Notes: generated by a model not told the origin, from the sequence alone. DNA of 37,521 nucleotides from Gemmatimonadota bacterium (GCA_007126035.1 SLCC01000197.1:1-37521), one strand, 5' to 3'. Counted from the stretch's first letter, positions 1 through 8,461 are shown. Program-made: numbers and translations.

Positions 1-2
1 CC

Positions 3-157
3 GGCCCTCCTGCCGCGCCAGCGGCCTCTTGCGAGCGACAGCGAGCCATTGCCGGCCCCCAGGCCGGCCCTCCTGCCGCGCCAGCGGCCCTCCTGCCGCA
101 TCAGCGGCCCTCCTGCGAGCGACAGCGAGCCCTCCTGGCGAGGCCAAAGGCCTCGCC
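3..157. repeat. Array of short hairpins separated by CCTCCT boxes
   Basis: CCTCCT occurs at 6-11, 69-74, 89-94, 109-114 and 131-136, with a variant CCTCTT at 25-30; local spacing is 19 to 22 bases. Between the boxes lie short elements. Perfect hairpins are seen at 12-25 and 75-88 (GCCGC-gcca-GCGGC), 95-108 (GCCGC-atca-GCGGC), 51-68 (GCCGGCC-ccca-GGCCGGC) and 137-157. Two copies of GCGAGCGACAGCGAGC (31-46, 115-130) do not fold this way. On the minus strand the boxes read AGGAGG. The array runs into the left edge of the window, so its full length is unknown. Function is unknown. Confidence 0.75.
137..157 (-). terminator. Stem-loop just after the MFS gene stop
   Basis: GGCGAGGCC-AAA-GGCCTCGCC forms a perfect 9-bp stem with a 3-base loop, 3 bases beyond the stop codon of the minus-strand carrier gene. 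There is no T-run, so this is either a stem-only 3' end or the first member of the hairpin array. Confidence 0.5.
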
Positions 158-160
158 CCC

Positions 161-1543
161 TCAGACCTTCCCCTGCTCCTCGAACCCCGTCATCTCCGGC
201 ACGCCCGTCTTGGTCGTGATGGTCTCCAGCCCATGGCCGCCGGGGCCCTTCTCCGTCTTCCACAGCATGAAGGAGAAGAACAGACCCAGCGAGGCCAGCG
301 CCGTGAATATCCACATGCCAGGCGCATAGCCCTCCGGGTTCTCCGGGCTGGCCTGGAACCAGTCGTTGCTGAACCCGATGAGCCATGGGATGGCGGCCAT
401 CCCCAGCTGCTGGCACAGGGTCATGAGAGCGTACCCCGTCCCGAGACGGTTCTGTTCCACGATGTATGCCACCGACGGCCACATGACCGCCGGGATCAGG
501 GAAAACACCAGGCCCAGCAGGAGCATGACGATGAGGAGGGTGAGCGGGATCTCGGCGCCGGCCAGGACCACTGCCGGCCCCGCCGGCACGTACGTCACGA
601 TCAGGAACAGCGGCAGCAGAACCAGGGAGCCAATCGCCATGAAGAAAGATCGGCGACCGATCCGGTCGACCATGAGTCCAAAGATCGGAGTCGCGATCAT
701 GGCCGCGATGGGGAGCATGCTGTTTAGCAGACCGGCCGCCTCCCGCTCGAGACCGTGCGCCTGCTGGAAGTAGTAGATGGCGAAGGCCCGGAACGGGAAG
801 ACCGTGGAGTAGAAGACCACGCACAGGGCCACGATGTACCAGTACGACGCGGTGAACGAGTACAGGCCGCCCTTCTCCAGCTTCTCCGTCTCCGCCGCCT
901 CCGCCAACCGGTACCGGCCCTCCGCCCGCCGCTCCATGATCCAGTAGAGCAGCGCGCCGGCCACCGACACACCCGCGATGCCAGTGGCCAGCCACAACGG
1001 GTCCTGCCAGTTCTCGTACAGAGGCCTGGCCCAGCCCGGTGACCAGTCCGCCGACGCCGAGCCCAGCCGCGCAATCATCAGGTTGATCCCGAAGGCGAAG
1101 CTCAGCTCCTTGCCCTTGAACCACTTGGCAAGGGCCGTCGTGACCGCGACGATCAAAGGTTCCGCCCCCACACCCAGCAGGAACCTACCAGCAAGCATGA
1201 CCTCGAAACGGGGCGACATCGCCGTGACGAACGCCGCCAGTAGACAGATCAGCGCGAACAGCGTCACCGACTTCTTCGTGCCCCAGCGGTCGATTATGTA
1301 CCCGCCCACCAGCAGGACCATCACGGCGGCGATGGAATACACCGAGTAGAGCAGGCCCAGCTGCTGGTCCGTGAAGCCCAGCTGCGTCGACAGCAGGTCG
1401 AAGACAGGCGCAGCCGAGTCGTACACGTAGTAGTTCCCGAACATCGCCAGGCTGATGAATACGAGCACCGTCCAACGATAGAGTCGGCTGGGCTCGGGCA
1501 GTCTAGCAGCGTCACCAGTCGTTGCGTTCATCGAGCTATCCAT
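161..1543 (-). CDS. MFS transporter, MFSD1-like
   Basis: A 460-residue polytopic inner-membrane protein of the major facilitator superfamily. After a short hydrophilic N-terminus, TM1 begins near residue 25. The loop 2 signature GGYIIDRWGTKKS is clear. The stretches LLYSVYS, GRFLLGVGAEPL, AKWFKGKEL and MIARLGS closely resemble the eukaryotic lysosomal MFSD1 dipeptide carrier and its bacterial relatives. This suggests a small-peptide or organic solute substrate, but that is inference. A second hydrophilic segment (about residues 200-230) is the central loop between the six-helix halves. The ATG at 1541-1543 is used; an ATG four codons later (1529-1531) is equally possible, since neither has a good ribosome site. 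The gene stands alone, followed by a 9-bp stem-loop. Confidence 0.88.
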   Translation of the reverse strand: MDSSMNATTGDAARLPEPSRLYRWTVLVFISLAMFGNYYVYDSAAPVFDLLSTQLGFTDQQLGLLYSVYSIAAVMVLLVGGYIIDRWGTKKSVTLFALICLLAAFVTAMSPRFEVMLAGRFLLGVGAEPLIVAVTTALAKWFKGKELSFAFGINLMIARLGSASADWSPGWARPLYENWQDPLWLATGIAGVSVAGALLYWIMERRAEGRYRLAEAAETEKLEKGGLYSFTASYWYIVALCVVFYSTVFPFRAFAIYYFQQAHGLEREAAGLLNSMLPIAAMIATPIFGLMVDRIGRRSFFMAIGSLVLLPLFLIVTYVPAGPAVVLAGAEIPLTLLIVMLLLGLVFSLIPAVMWPSVAYIVEQNRLGTGYALMTLCQQLGMAAIPWLIGFSNDWFQASPENPEGYAPGMWIFTALASLGLFFSFMLWKTEKGPGGHGLETITTKTGVPEMTGFEEQGKV

Positions 1544-1735
1544 GTGATGTGGGCCGAGTTCTGTAGTCGGATTCCGGGGCCGCGACAGCCGCCGCCGCCA
1601 CGCCGAGCACAGTATGGGGAAACCCGTGCGACCGCGACAGAGGCGAAAGCCCTGTCAGGACCGTCGCACACGGGCAACCTGACAGTGACACCAAAGGGAC
1701 CGGGTGCGTGCCGGTTTGTCCTCGGCCGCCGCCGC

Positions 1736-2803
1736 TCACCTCGACGTAGTCGGCGGGGCGGGCGCTTGCACGTCGACGCGGTTGACGGGCGTCTCCTCCG
1801 AATCCTCGAACCAGGAGAAGTAGTTCTCTGTGCCCAGGATCCCCTGCTCCACGAGGGCGTCCTGCTTCTCCCTGGTGATATCGAAGTCGGTGGTCCGGAC
1901 GTCGAGGGTATCGATGTAGACGGTTCTCTGCCAGTCGTCGCTGTGGAGGTGCACGTTCTCCTGGACGTTCGTGAGTGACTGAAGGAGAGCGCGTGCGTAG
2001 TCGGTGAAGTGGCGGATGGGACGGCCCTGGAGGGGTTCGTCGTAACGGAATATCCCGATCTCGTCTCTGGTGTCGAGGCGTAGTCCCAGGGTCTGGCGGT
2101 TGTAGACGTAGGGGCTGCGGCCGGGTCTGGCCAGGGCGAAGCGGGCGTTTTCCTTGTTGTAGTATCCGGTGTTCCTGGCCGCGTGGGGCGCTTCGGCGAG
2201 ATCGATGTAGCGGAGTCGGTCGAAGAGCTTGACGGGGTAGTTCAGCATCATGCCACCGTCCACGAAGACGTCTTCCGGGGGGCCGTGCCGTACCGCGGCG
2301 AAGAAGAGGGGGATGGACATGCTGATGCGGACGGCGTCGGCCAGTGCCATGTCCGGGTGCCGTTCGTGGGAGAAGACTTCCGAGAACCCGGTGGACAGAT
2401 TGGTCCCGATCATGTAGACGTGGGGCCGGCCCGCGGCCTCGAGGTCCGCGAAGGTGGCCCGTTCGCTTCCCAGCTTCTGGCGCACCAGGTCGCCGACCCA
2501 GCCGGCGAAGAAATCCCCTCTGTACCAGCCGAAGTTTCGGGCCAGGCGGCGGATGTCCCTGATGACTCCGAATGAGCTGTCCATGAAGCGGCTGAACTCG
2601 GCGGACCGGAGCACCTCGTGCTGCTCGTCCATGTCGTAGCCCAGGCCGAAGATGAGGGCATTGATGGCGCCCGCGCTAGCGCCGCCCACGCGCCTGACGT
2701 CGGCCAGGATGCCGCGCTGGTGGAGGATCTGCATGGCTCCCACGTAGGCGATGCCTTTCACACCGCCCCCTTCGAAGACCAGGTTCCGGAACTGAGTCGG
2801 CAT
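1736..2803 (-). CDS. Patatin-like phospholipase
   Basis: A 355-residue patatin-family acyl hydrolase with a Ser-Asp dyad. The oxyanion motif GGGVKG lies at about residues 12-17, the nucleophile elbow GASAG at 41-45 (Ser43) and the DGG motif at 182-184 (Asp182), in normal order and spacing for the family. No signal peptide is seen, so a cytoplasmic or secreted-effector-like location cannot be decided; substrates are likely phospholipids or other acyl esters. I chose the ATG at 2801-2803 because the protein then opens a few residues before the first beta strand; an upstream ATG would add 25 unconserved residues. The 10-bp palindrome AACCTAGGTT (2811-2820) sits just upstream of the start. The neighbours are unrelated, so the physiological role is open. 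Confidence 0.9.
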   Translation of the reverse strand: MPTQFRNLVFEGGGVKGIAYVGAMQILHQRGILADVRRVGGASAGAINALIFGLGYDMDEQHEVLRSAEFSRFMDSSFGVIRDIRRLARNFGWYRGDFFAGWVGDLVRQKLGSERATFADLEAAGRPHVYMIGTNLSTGFSEVFSHERHPDMALADAVRISMSIPLFFAAVRHGPPEDVFVDGGMMLNYPVKLFDRLRYIDLAEAPHAARNTGYYNKENARFALARPGRSPYVYNRQTLGLRLDTRDEIGIFRYDEPLQGRPIRHFTDYARALLQSLTNVQENVHLHSDDWQRTVYIDTLDVRTTDFDITREKQDALVEQGILGTENYFSWFEDSEETPVNRVDVQAPAPPTTSR

Positions 2804-2907
2804 GACGGATAACCTAGGTTGAGGGAGGGGCAACCGGGCCCCGTAGGCAGAGGCTGCCGGGGCCATGATAGGCAGCAATGCGGAGGGGCGGCAATGGTGG
2901 TGGCACC

Positions 2908-2934
2908 GGAACGCGGGGCAGGTAGTTTAACGTA
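2908..2934 (+). promoter_or_regulatory. Possible ECF-sigma-like promoter of the Spy-like gene
   Basis: GGAAC (2908-2912) and CGTA (2931-2934) are separated by 18 bases, about 70 bases upstream of the Spy-like start. This resembles ECF-sigma promoters, which would suit an envelope-stress gene. It is a weak, short match in GC-rich DNA. Confidence 0.2.
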
Positions 2935-3004
2935 CCCATCCGCCGTGCGTCTGAACGTGAGAAGGCGCGACCACGATGCGGCACCAACAGCAAGGAGGCG
3001 GACG

Positions 3005-3469
3005 ATGTCACGGCAGCTCGTTCTGACGATCTCGCTGCTCACCCTGGTCCTGAGCCCCGTAGCACTGGTGGCTCAGCGAGGAGGGGGCGGAGGGGGTGCC
3101 GGTGAGGGCACGGCGTTGCAGGCGCTCCAGCGGAACCCGATCCAGGTGGTGCTGGACGCCCGTGCAGAGCTGGGCCTGACGACAGAACAGGTCGCGCTGC
3201 TCAAGCCAGTCCGGGATCGGCTCCTGGAGCAGAACCGGGAGAACCTTGCTCGAATAGACTCGATAGTCCAGGCCACGCCCCGGACGCCCACAGGCAACAG
3301 GGACGCGATGCAGGCGATGATGGAGCAGATCCGGCCACTTCGCCAGGAGGTGCAGGAGAACAATCGCGCGGCTATCCAGGAGATCAGGCCCCACCTGACC
3401 GCTGCCCAGTCGGAGCAGGTGACTGCGCTGCTCCAGCCGCAGCGGCGGCGGCCCGGCACAGGAGGCTGA
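3005..3469 (+). CDS. Spy/CpxP-like periplasmic protein
   Basis: A 154-residue exported protein. Residues 1-26 form a typical signal peptide (MSRQL, then a hydrophobic stretch ending near ALVAQ), followed by a Gly-rich linker. The rest is charged and helical, with two LTxxQ-type elements (LTTEQ and LTAAQ) as in the Spy/CpxP periplasmic chaperone family and related heavy-metal-binding proteins. A chaperone or envelope-stress role is inferred from that family resemblance. The start at 3005 is fixed by AAGGAGG at 2992-2998, six bases upstream. A longer reading from 2819 lacks such a site and would bury the signal peptide. The gene is divergent from the patatin gene. Confidence 0.8.
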   Translation: MSRQLVLTISLLTLVLSPVALVAQRGGGGGGAGEGTALQALQRNPIQVVLDARAELGLTTEQVALLKPVRDRLLEQNRENLARIDSIVQATPRTPTGNRDAMQAMMEQIRPLRQEVQENNRAAIQEIRPHLTAAQSEQVTALLQPQRRRPGTGG

Positions 3470-3620
3470 TAGCCACCCCGGCAAAGCGGGCCCTGTGTTG
3501 CCCGCCGCGGGATTCCACCAGTTCTCCGGCAGCGGCATGGTACCGGCGGCCGAAAGGCACGTAACCTGCCGTATGTCATGTGCTTGAGCCAGCAATTCCA
3601 GCTCAGCGAAGGAGGAGGAT

Positions 3621-3989
3621 ATGGCTGACGAGATCCGGAGAGACGAGCAGAGTCGGAACGTGCCGCCGCGGCCGGAGGACCGGCCGGGCCTGGAGGGCGC
3701 ACCGCCGCAGCCGGAGGACCGGCCGGAGCGCGGCGGTTCTCCGCTGGGCACGGACCCGCAAGAGGCATCGCCGCTGCCTGGTGACCCGCGGGAGGCGCAG
3801 GAGCCGCAGGAGCCCAGGACCACCCATATCGGCACGTCCGGTCGTGAGGATGGGGAGGTGGAGGATGAGGAGTCGCGGCGGATGGAGACGCGGGACCGGG
3901 AGGCGGACGAGGAGGACGACGGGAGCCGGGACAAGGGCGTGATGGACCAGTTGAAGGAGGCCTGGGACCGGATGCTGGGCAAGGAGTAG
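3621..3989 (+). CDS. Acidic disordered protein of unknown function
   Basis: A 122-residue protein rich in Glu, Asp, Arg, Pro and Gly, with no hydrophobic core until a short amphipathic helix at the C-terminus (GVMDQLKEAWDRMLGKE). A 39-base duplication (units starting near 3663 and 3702) encodes two PEDRP repeats. I recognise no family. The start is supported by a strong GGAGGAGGAT site directly before the ATG. Longer minus-strand readings across this locus are low-complexity and lack start signals. No membrane segment or signal peptide is present, so it is probably cytoplasmic and intrinsically disordered. It ends 34 bases before the convergent beta-propeller gene. Confidence 0.65.
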   Translation: MADEIRRDEQSRNVPPRPEDRPGLEGAPPQPEDRPERGGSPLGTDPQEASPLPGDPREAQEPQEPRTTHIGTSGREDGEVEDEESRRMETRDREADEEDDGSRDKGVMDQLKEAWDRMLGKE

Positions 3990-4023
3990 GAGACCCTTTC
4001 ACCAGCGGCTGGCCGGCCCGGGG

Positions 4024-5514
4024 TCACCCCTGGCGCGCCAGCGCCCCCTCCAACGACGGAGGCAGAGCCCGGGGCACGGCCCCACGTCCGGCCCCGGGCT
4101 TTCTCTGTGTCTGGCCCGTGCCGGTGGGCTGCGGTGCGGGCAGCTCGTAGACCTCCAACCGGTTCAGCCCCAGGTCATCCACGTGCACCACGAAGGCCAC
4201 TCCGTCGCCGAAGCCGATGATGCGCCGGTCCCGGGGCAGCCGGGCGCGGGAGATCCGCTCGCCGTGCTCATTGAAGATGTCGTAGACCACCGGGTCGCCC
4301 ACCTGGCTGTAGCGTTCGACCCAGAGCCGGCCCACGTCGTCGACCCGGGCGCCGCCGGACCGGAACGGCGGCAGGAGGGCGGGCCACTCGTAGTCGTCGA
4401 GCCCGCCCTGGGCGCTGGCGGGTACCATGCCGCTGCGCCCGCGGCCGACCTGTACGTCCGTGGCGCCGCCGGAGACGGAGATCATCATGGTGATGCCGGC
4501 GCTCACGGCTTCCAGCCACCTCTCCTTCTCCGCTGTGCTTACGGGTACCGGCTCGTAGTGGACCGGGGGTCCCACCGCCACGCTCCCGTCGGGTCGTAGC
4601 CACTCCACGCGGTAGGGCTCGGCGCGAACGACCGCCACGGAGCCGTCGCTGGCAACTGCCCAATCGTCCTGGTGGGCCAGGGGCATGGGTCGCATGGAGA
4701 CCATCCCCTGCCCCGGCCCGCCTGAGCCGGCGGAGGCCAGAGCCGGGGGTCGGAGGCCGGCCAGGCGGACAGGGGGCTCGTCGTTCATGCCCCACCGCCT
4801 GACCTCCGACGAGTCGGCCACCTCGCCCGTGGCGGCGCCTGGAATGCCTCGTGGGCGGGCCTGGTAATAGACGCGTCCCAGGGCATCGGTTGCCCTGGGG
4901 TGCAGGATCTGCACGGCCAGGGCTCCCCCGGGGCTCTGGGCTCTGGCCATGGCCCCGGCCATCTGGCCCCCTGGCGATCCTGTTCTGGACGTCCGGGCGC
5001 CGGCCGCTCGGGTTCCGGCCGCCGAGCCGCTTGCGGTCCCCGGGCCGGCTTCGCCGCCGCTGGCAGGGCCGGTGGGCAACAACGCCATGGGATAGCCCCG
5101 GACGAAGTTGCCGTCCGGGTCCAGGACGGAGAGCCTGGTGTTCTCCAGATCGACGAGCAGGCTCGAGTCCCCGGGGAGCGGGTAGACGGCGTCGGGCTGG
5201 CGCCATTCCCCCGGCCCGCCGCCCTCGCGGCCCACGGGCTCCGTGGCACCGGTCTCCAGGTCGATGGCCGCCAGGATCCTCCCCAGGGGGTCAGCCACCA
5301 GGAGCCGTCCGTCCGGCAGCTCCCGGACGGTCTGGAGGAGACCAAAGGCCTCCGAGAAGGTGGACCTGTGGACGAGGTCCGTGGGGAGCGGCTGGCCCGC
5401 GGGGGAGGTCTGTTCGTGCGACGGCCGAAGGACCAGCCCGGCGGCGATGGCCGCGGTGAGGAAGACAGCGACGGCGACGACCCGACCGGCGCGACCCTGG
5501 CTCCTGGCTCCCAT
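4024..5514 (-). CDS. Exported 6-bladed beta-propeller-like protein
   Basis: A 496-residue protein with an N-terminal signal or anchor helix (about residues 12-31) followed by repeated propeller-type strands. Examples are LPDGRLLVADPLGRILAAID, LEDTRLSV-like turns with LDPDGNFVRGY, VASDGSVAVVRA and the late DDVGRLWVERY. This is the style of NHL/6-bladed propeller proteins common in Gemmatimonadota, usually of unknown ligand. A Gly/Ala/Ser/Arg-rich insert at about residues 150-195 is probably a disordered loop between blades. The ATG at 5512-5514 follows a GAGGAG site. It lies 94 bases downstream of the TonB-dependent receptor on the same strand, with a stem-loop between them. The fold is likely; the function is unassigned. 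Confidence 0.8.
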   Translation of the reverse strand: MGARSQGRAGRVVAVAVFLTAAIAAGLVLRPSHEQTSPAGQPLPTDLVHRSTFSEAFGLLQTVRELPDGRLLVADPLGRILAAIDLETGATEPVGREGGGPGEWRQPDAVYPLPGDSSLLVDLENTRLSVLDPDGNFVRGYPMALLPTGPASGGEAGPGTASGSAAGTRAAGARTSRTGSPGGQMAGAMARAQSPGGALAVQILHPRATDALGRVYYQARPRGIPGAATGEVADSSEVRRWGMNDEPPVRLAGLRPPALASAGSGGPGQGMVSMRPMPLAHQDDWAVASDGSVAVVRAEPYRVEWLRPDGSVAVGPPVHYEPVPVSTAEKERWLEAVSAGITMMISVSGGATDVQVGRGRSGMVPASAQGGLDDYEWPALLPPFRSGGARVDDVGRLWVERYSQVGDPVVYDIFNEHGERISRARLPRDRRIIGFGDGVAFVVHVDDLGLNRLEVYELPAPQPTGTGQTQRKPGAGRGAVPRALPPSLEGALARQG

Positions 5515-5563
5515 AATTCCCCGCTCCTCGGCTCAGTGTTGTCAGATAAGTTTGACGCGGACC

Positions 5564-5601
5564 GGCAACGGAAGGTTGCCTTCCGCCATCAGTCTGATGG
5601 C
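5564..5601 (-). other. Three inverted repeats, two mutually exclusive, between receptor and propeller genes
   Basis: A 7-bp stem GCCATCA/TGATGGC with a 3-base loop (5585-5601) lies just after the receptor stop. Next to it GGCAAC/GTTGCC (5564-5580) and GGAAGG/CCTTCC (5570-5584) overlap, so only one of the two can form at a time. No T-run follows. The first stem is a candidate 3' end for the receptor transcript; the overlapping pair may be a switch or chance. Confidence 0.4.
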
Positions 5602-5608
5602 CGACGCG

Positions 5609-8461
5609 TCAGAACTGGTAGCGCAGCCTCAGCATGGTCAGCCGGCCCATCTCAGGCACACCGATGAAGCTCCGGTACGGGTTGTTCAGCGCGTTCTGGA
5701 CGGCGAGCTGGGCGGACAGTCCCGACTGCCCGAAGACGTATCCCATGGTGAGATCGAAGAGGAGGTGGGGGCGGACGCAGTGGCCCCGGCCCTGGGAGTC
5801 ACCTGGCCCGTCACAGTCGGTGGCTGCGAAGGCGGGGTTGTTGACGGGGTGACCGGCGGTGTATCGGCCCAGCAGCTCGCCGTGGATGCCCCGGTAGTCG
5901 TTGCGGTAGTTGACCCGGCCCGCCGCTTTCCGGGCGGGGGCGTTCAGGGCGATTATCCTGCCTGGTCCGCCATCTTCGGCGCACTGATCCGCCGGCAGCT
6001 CACGGTCCTCGCCCACGCAGAAGGCGTCGTTGCTGACCAGTGAGCCCGAGGCGCTGAGTCGCCAGCGATCGTTCAGCAGGAGGGTGGCGCCCAGGTCGGC
6101 GCCCCAGAGGTCGACCTGGCCGAAGTTGCGGACGGTGGCCATGAGGCTGGCGGTCTGGCCGGCGTTCACGTCGGCGGAGGAGACCACGGCGGCGGGCAGG
6201 TCGGCCAGGCCGGCGGCCACGGCGGCGGCGGTCTGTTCCGGGTCCGGGTCGCCGGCGGCGGCCAGTTCCCGGGCGAGCCAGCTGGTGACGTCCTGACCGT
6301 CGAGCAGGAGCATGGGCGTGACGGGGATGAGGGGGGAGACGAAGTTGCTCCGCCGCTCATACCAGCCGTCCACGGACAGGAGCAGCCGCTGCCCCATCAG
6401 CCCCCTGTAGCCCACCTCCAGGGTCCGTGTGATGGATTCGCGGACGGGGTCGAAGCGGAAGAATTCCTCGTCCAGGTCGGCCAGGGCGTGGACCTGCTGA
6501 TTGGTGAGGTCCAGGAGGTTGATCCCTATGGCCCCGTCGGCGGGCGAGAGGGCGGACAGCCGGTCGTATTGCTCCGCGCTGATCCGGTTCAGCTGGCGAG
6601 CGGCCCGGAGCGCCAGGAGCCAGAGGGTGGCGGGATCCACGGGCAGGAGGTCGCCCGGCCCCGCGCCCACCACGCCGGCGAAGGGGGACCGCATGCCGGT
6701 GAGCTGGCCGTCGTGCATGAACGAGTAGCCGGCCCGGCCGGTGCCCTGGGCCCGGAAATGGAAGCCCAGCACGTCCAGGGGGAAGGGCGCCAGGCCGCCG
6801 TGCAGGTCCAGGAACAGGTTGATGGGTGACGGGCTCGAGAAGGCGCTGTTGTAGGTGAAGCGGATGTTGTGCTCCGGCGCGGGCTTGAAGACCAGGGCCG
6901 CCCGGGGTGACAGGATCGGGTGCCGGACGTGGGAATGGAGGTCCGCCCGTCCCGCCAGGACCAGGTCCCACCTGGGGCTGAGGGGCGTCTCCGCCTGGAC
7001 GTAAGCGCCCGCCTCGGTGATCCGGTCGTCGTCCTCGAAGACACCGTGGATGGTGCCCTCGGTCTCGGGCATGGTGTACATCAGATCCATGCCGTAGGTC
7101 AGATCCGTCCGACCCAGGAGCCGGGAGTGCTGGAGCTGGCCGACCAGCATGCGAGAGCCGTCGACGATGGGGGCCCCGTCCCGGAGCAGGTAGGTGCCCC
7201 CGGCGGAGCTGGTGTTCAGGTAGACTTGCCCGAACAGGCTGCCCCGGGTGGCCCTGGCCTGGTAGAAGCTGCTACGCCAGTCCCGGGCCTGGGCCGCGCC
7301 CACCGCTGTCAACTCGATGGCGTTGGCGCTGACGGTGGTCCCGGCGGTGACGACGGCAGTCAGCCGGTCCGTGGCCGCCCAGTCCGCCCGTGCCTCCAGG
7401 GAATAGCGGCGGATGCCGTAGTCCCGGAGACCGATGCGGGTGTCCGGGTCACGAGGCAGGGCCATGGCCCGGGACTGGACCTCTATATCGTCCACGTAGA
7501 TCCACTCGTTCCCTTCGATCACCTGGCCGGACAGCTTGACGCCCAGGGTGCCCGAGCCATCCAGGAGGTGGGCGGTCCGGAACGTGGTGTGGGCAACGTA
7601 GCGGTCGGCCAGCGAGCGGTCGTAGCGCTGGGTGAACGCGCCGCCCGTCTGGTTGGCCCGGAGCCCACCGGCCATGGTGACCGTGGTGCCCTGGTCGCGG
7701 AGTGGAGAGCGGGTGATGACATGGAGCACGCCACTGGCGGTGTTCGGTCCGTAGAGTGCGGAGCCGGGCCCCAGCACCACCTCGATCCGCTCCACGTCCT
7801 CGTTGGTGGACGGGATGAAGTGCATGAGGTTGGCCCGCAGCGACGGGATGTGGGCTATCCGGTAGTCGGTCAACATGTGGAGGGCCCCGGAGAACACGTT
7901 GTTGAACCCGCGGGTCACCACGTTCGCCGCCTGGACCCCGTGCTGGACGATATCCACGGCGGGCAGCCCCCGCAGGTGATCCACCGGCGTCACCGCCGGC
8001 CGCTCCTCGATGGCGCGGGAGTCGACCACCGCGACGGACGCGGGCGCCTCCAGCGCCTTGTCCTGCCGCTTCGACGCGCTCACCACCACCGGATTGAGTT
8101 GGAATGGTCGTCTCTCCATGGCCACCTGGAGGACGGCGACCCCGTCCGCCTCCACCGCCACCGCCTCCTGCTGCCAGGACCGGTAACCTGCCGCGTCCAC
8201 CATGACGGTGTAGGTCCCGGGGGTCAGGCCGCGCACCAGGAACCGCCCCTCCTGGCCCGAGAACCCACTACCCGACCGGGTACCGCCCGGCCCCAGCACG
8301 CGGACTCCTGCGCCGACCAGAGGCAGGGCGGTCTCCGCGTCGATCACCGTCCCGCCGACAGCGCCAGCCTGCGCCGCTACCGGCCTGACCGGGTACGGGG
8401 CGGCAAGGGCGCCGAGACACAGGAGGAGGACGAGGAGAAGTGGGGCGGATCCACGTGTCAC
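5609..8461 (-). CDS. TonB-dependent outer-membrane receptor with carboxypeptidase-regulatory domain
   Basis: About 950 residues. From the GTG at 8459-8461 the protein opens with a good signal peptide (hydrophobic residues 7-22, cleavage near VAAQA). Residues 33-115 form a CarboxypepD-regulatory-like beta sandwich (GGTVIDAETALPLVGA and GTYTVMVDAAGY). A TonB-box-like PVVVSASK follows at about 124-131. The plug covers about 135-255 (RIEVVLGPGSALYGPNTASG). The remainder is a 22-strand-type barrel ending in aromatic Phe (LRLRYQF), as expected for BAM insertion. It imports an unknown ligand across the outer membrane with TonB energy. TTG/GTG starts up to 33 codons upstream are possible but would bury the signal peptide. 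The beta-propeller gene follows on the same strand. Confidence 0.92.
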   Translation of the reverse strand: MTRGSAPLLLVLLLCLGALAAPYPVRPVAAQAGAVGGTVIDAETALPLVGAGVRVLGPGGTRSGSGFSGQEGRFLVRGLTPGTYTVMVDAAGYRSWQQEAVAVEADGVAVLQVAMERRPFQLNPVVVSASKRQDKALEAPASVAVVDSRAIEERPAVTPVDHLRGLPAVDIVQHGVQAANVVTRGFNNVFSGALHMLTDYRIAHIPSLRANLMHFIPSTNEDVERIEVVLGPGSALYGPNTASGVLHVITRSPLRDQGTTVTMAGGLRANQTGGAFTQRYDRSLADRYVAHTTFRTAHLLDGSGTLGVKLSGQVIEGNEWIYVDDIEVQSRAMALPRDPDTRIGLRDYGIRRYSLEARADWAATDRLTAVVTAGTTVSANAIELTAVGAAQARDWRSSFYQARATRGSLFGQVYLNTSSAGGTYLLRDGAPIVDGSRMLVGQLQHSRLLGRTDLTYGMDLMYTMPETEGTIHGVFEDDDRITEAGAYVQAETPLSPRWDLVLAGRADLHSHVRHPILSPRAALVFKPAPEHNIRFTYNSAFSSPSPINLFLDLHGGLAPFPLDVLGFHFRAQGTGRAGYSFMHDGQLTGMRSPFAGVVGAGPGDLLPVDPATLWLLALRAARQLNRISAEQYDRLSALSPADGAIGINLLDLTNQQVHALADLDEEFFRFDPVRESITRTLEVGYRGLMGQRLLLSVDGWYERRSNFVSPLIPVTPMLLLDGQDVTSWLARELAAAGDPDPEQTAAAVAAGLADLPAAVVSSADVNAGQTASLMATVRNFGQVDLWGADLGATLLLNDRWRLSASGSLVSNDAFCVGEDRELPADQCAEDGGPGRIIALNAPARKAAGRVNYRNDYRGIHGELLGRYTAGHPVNNPAFAATDCDGPGDSQGRGHCVRPHLLFDLTMGYVFGQSGLSAQLAVQNALNNPYRSFIGVPEMGRLTMLRLRYQF

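Noticed and set aside
1-160. CRISPR-like appearance of the left-edge repeats
   Set aside because: Spacing is about 20 bases, units are hairpins of varying sequence, and there is no constant repeat of 23 bases or more and no unique spacers.
3008-4027. Long minus-strand reading frame (339 codons)
   Set aside because: Antisense to the Spy-like and acidic-protein genes; low-complexity Ser/Arg/Pro composition and no start signal. The plus-strand genes have strong ribosome sites.
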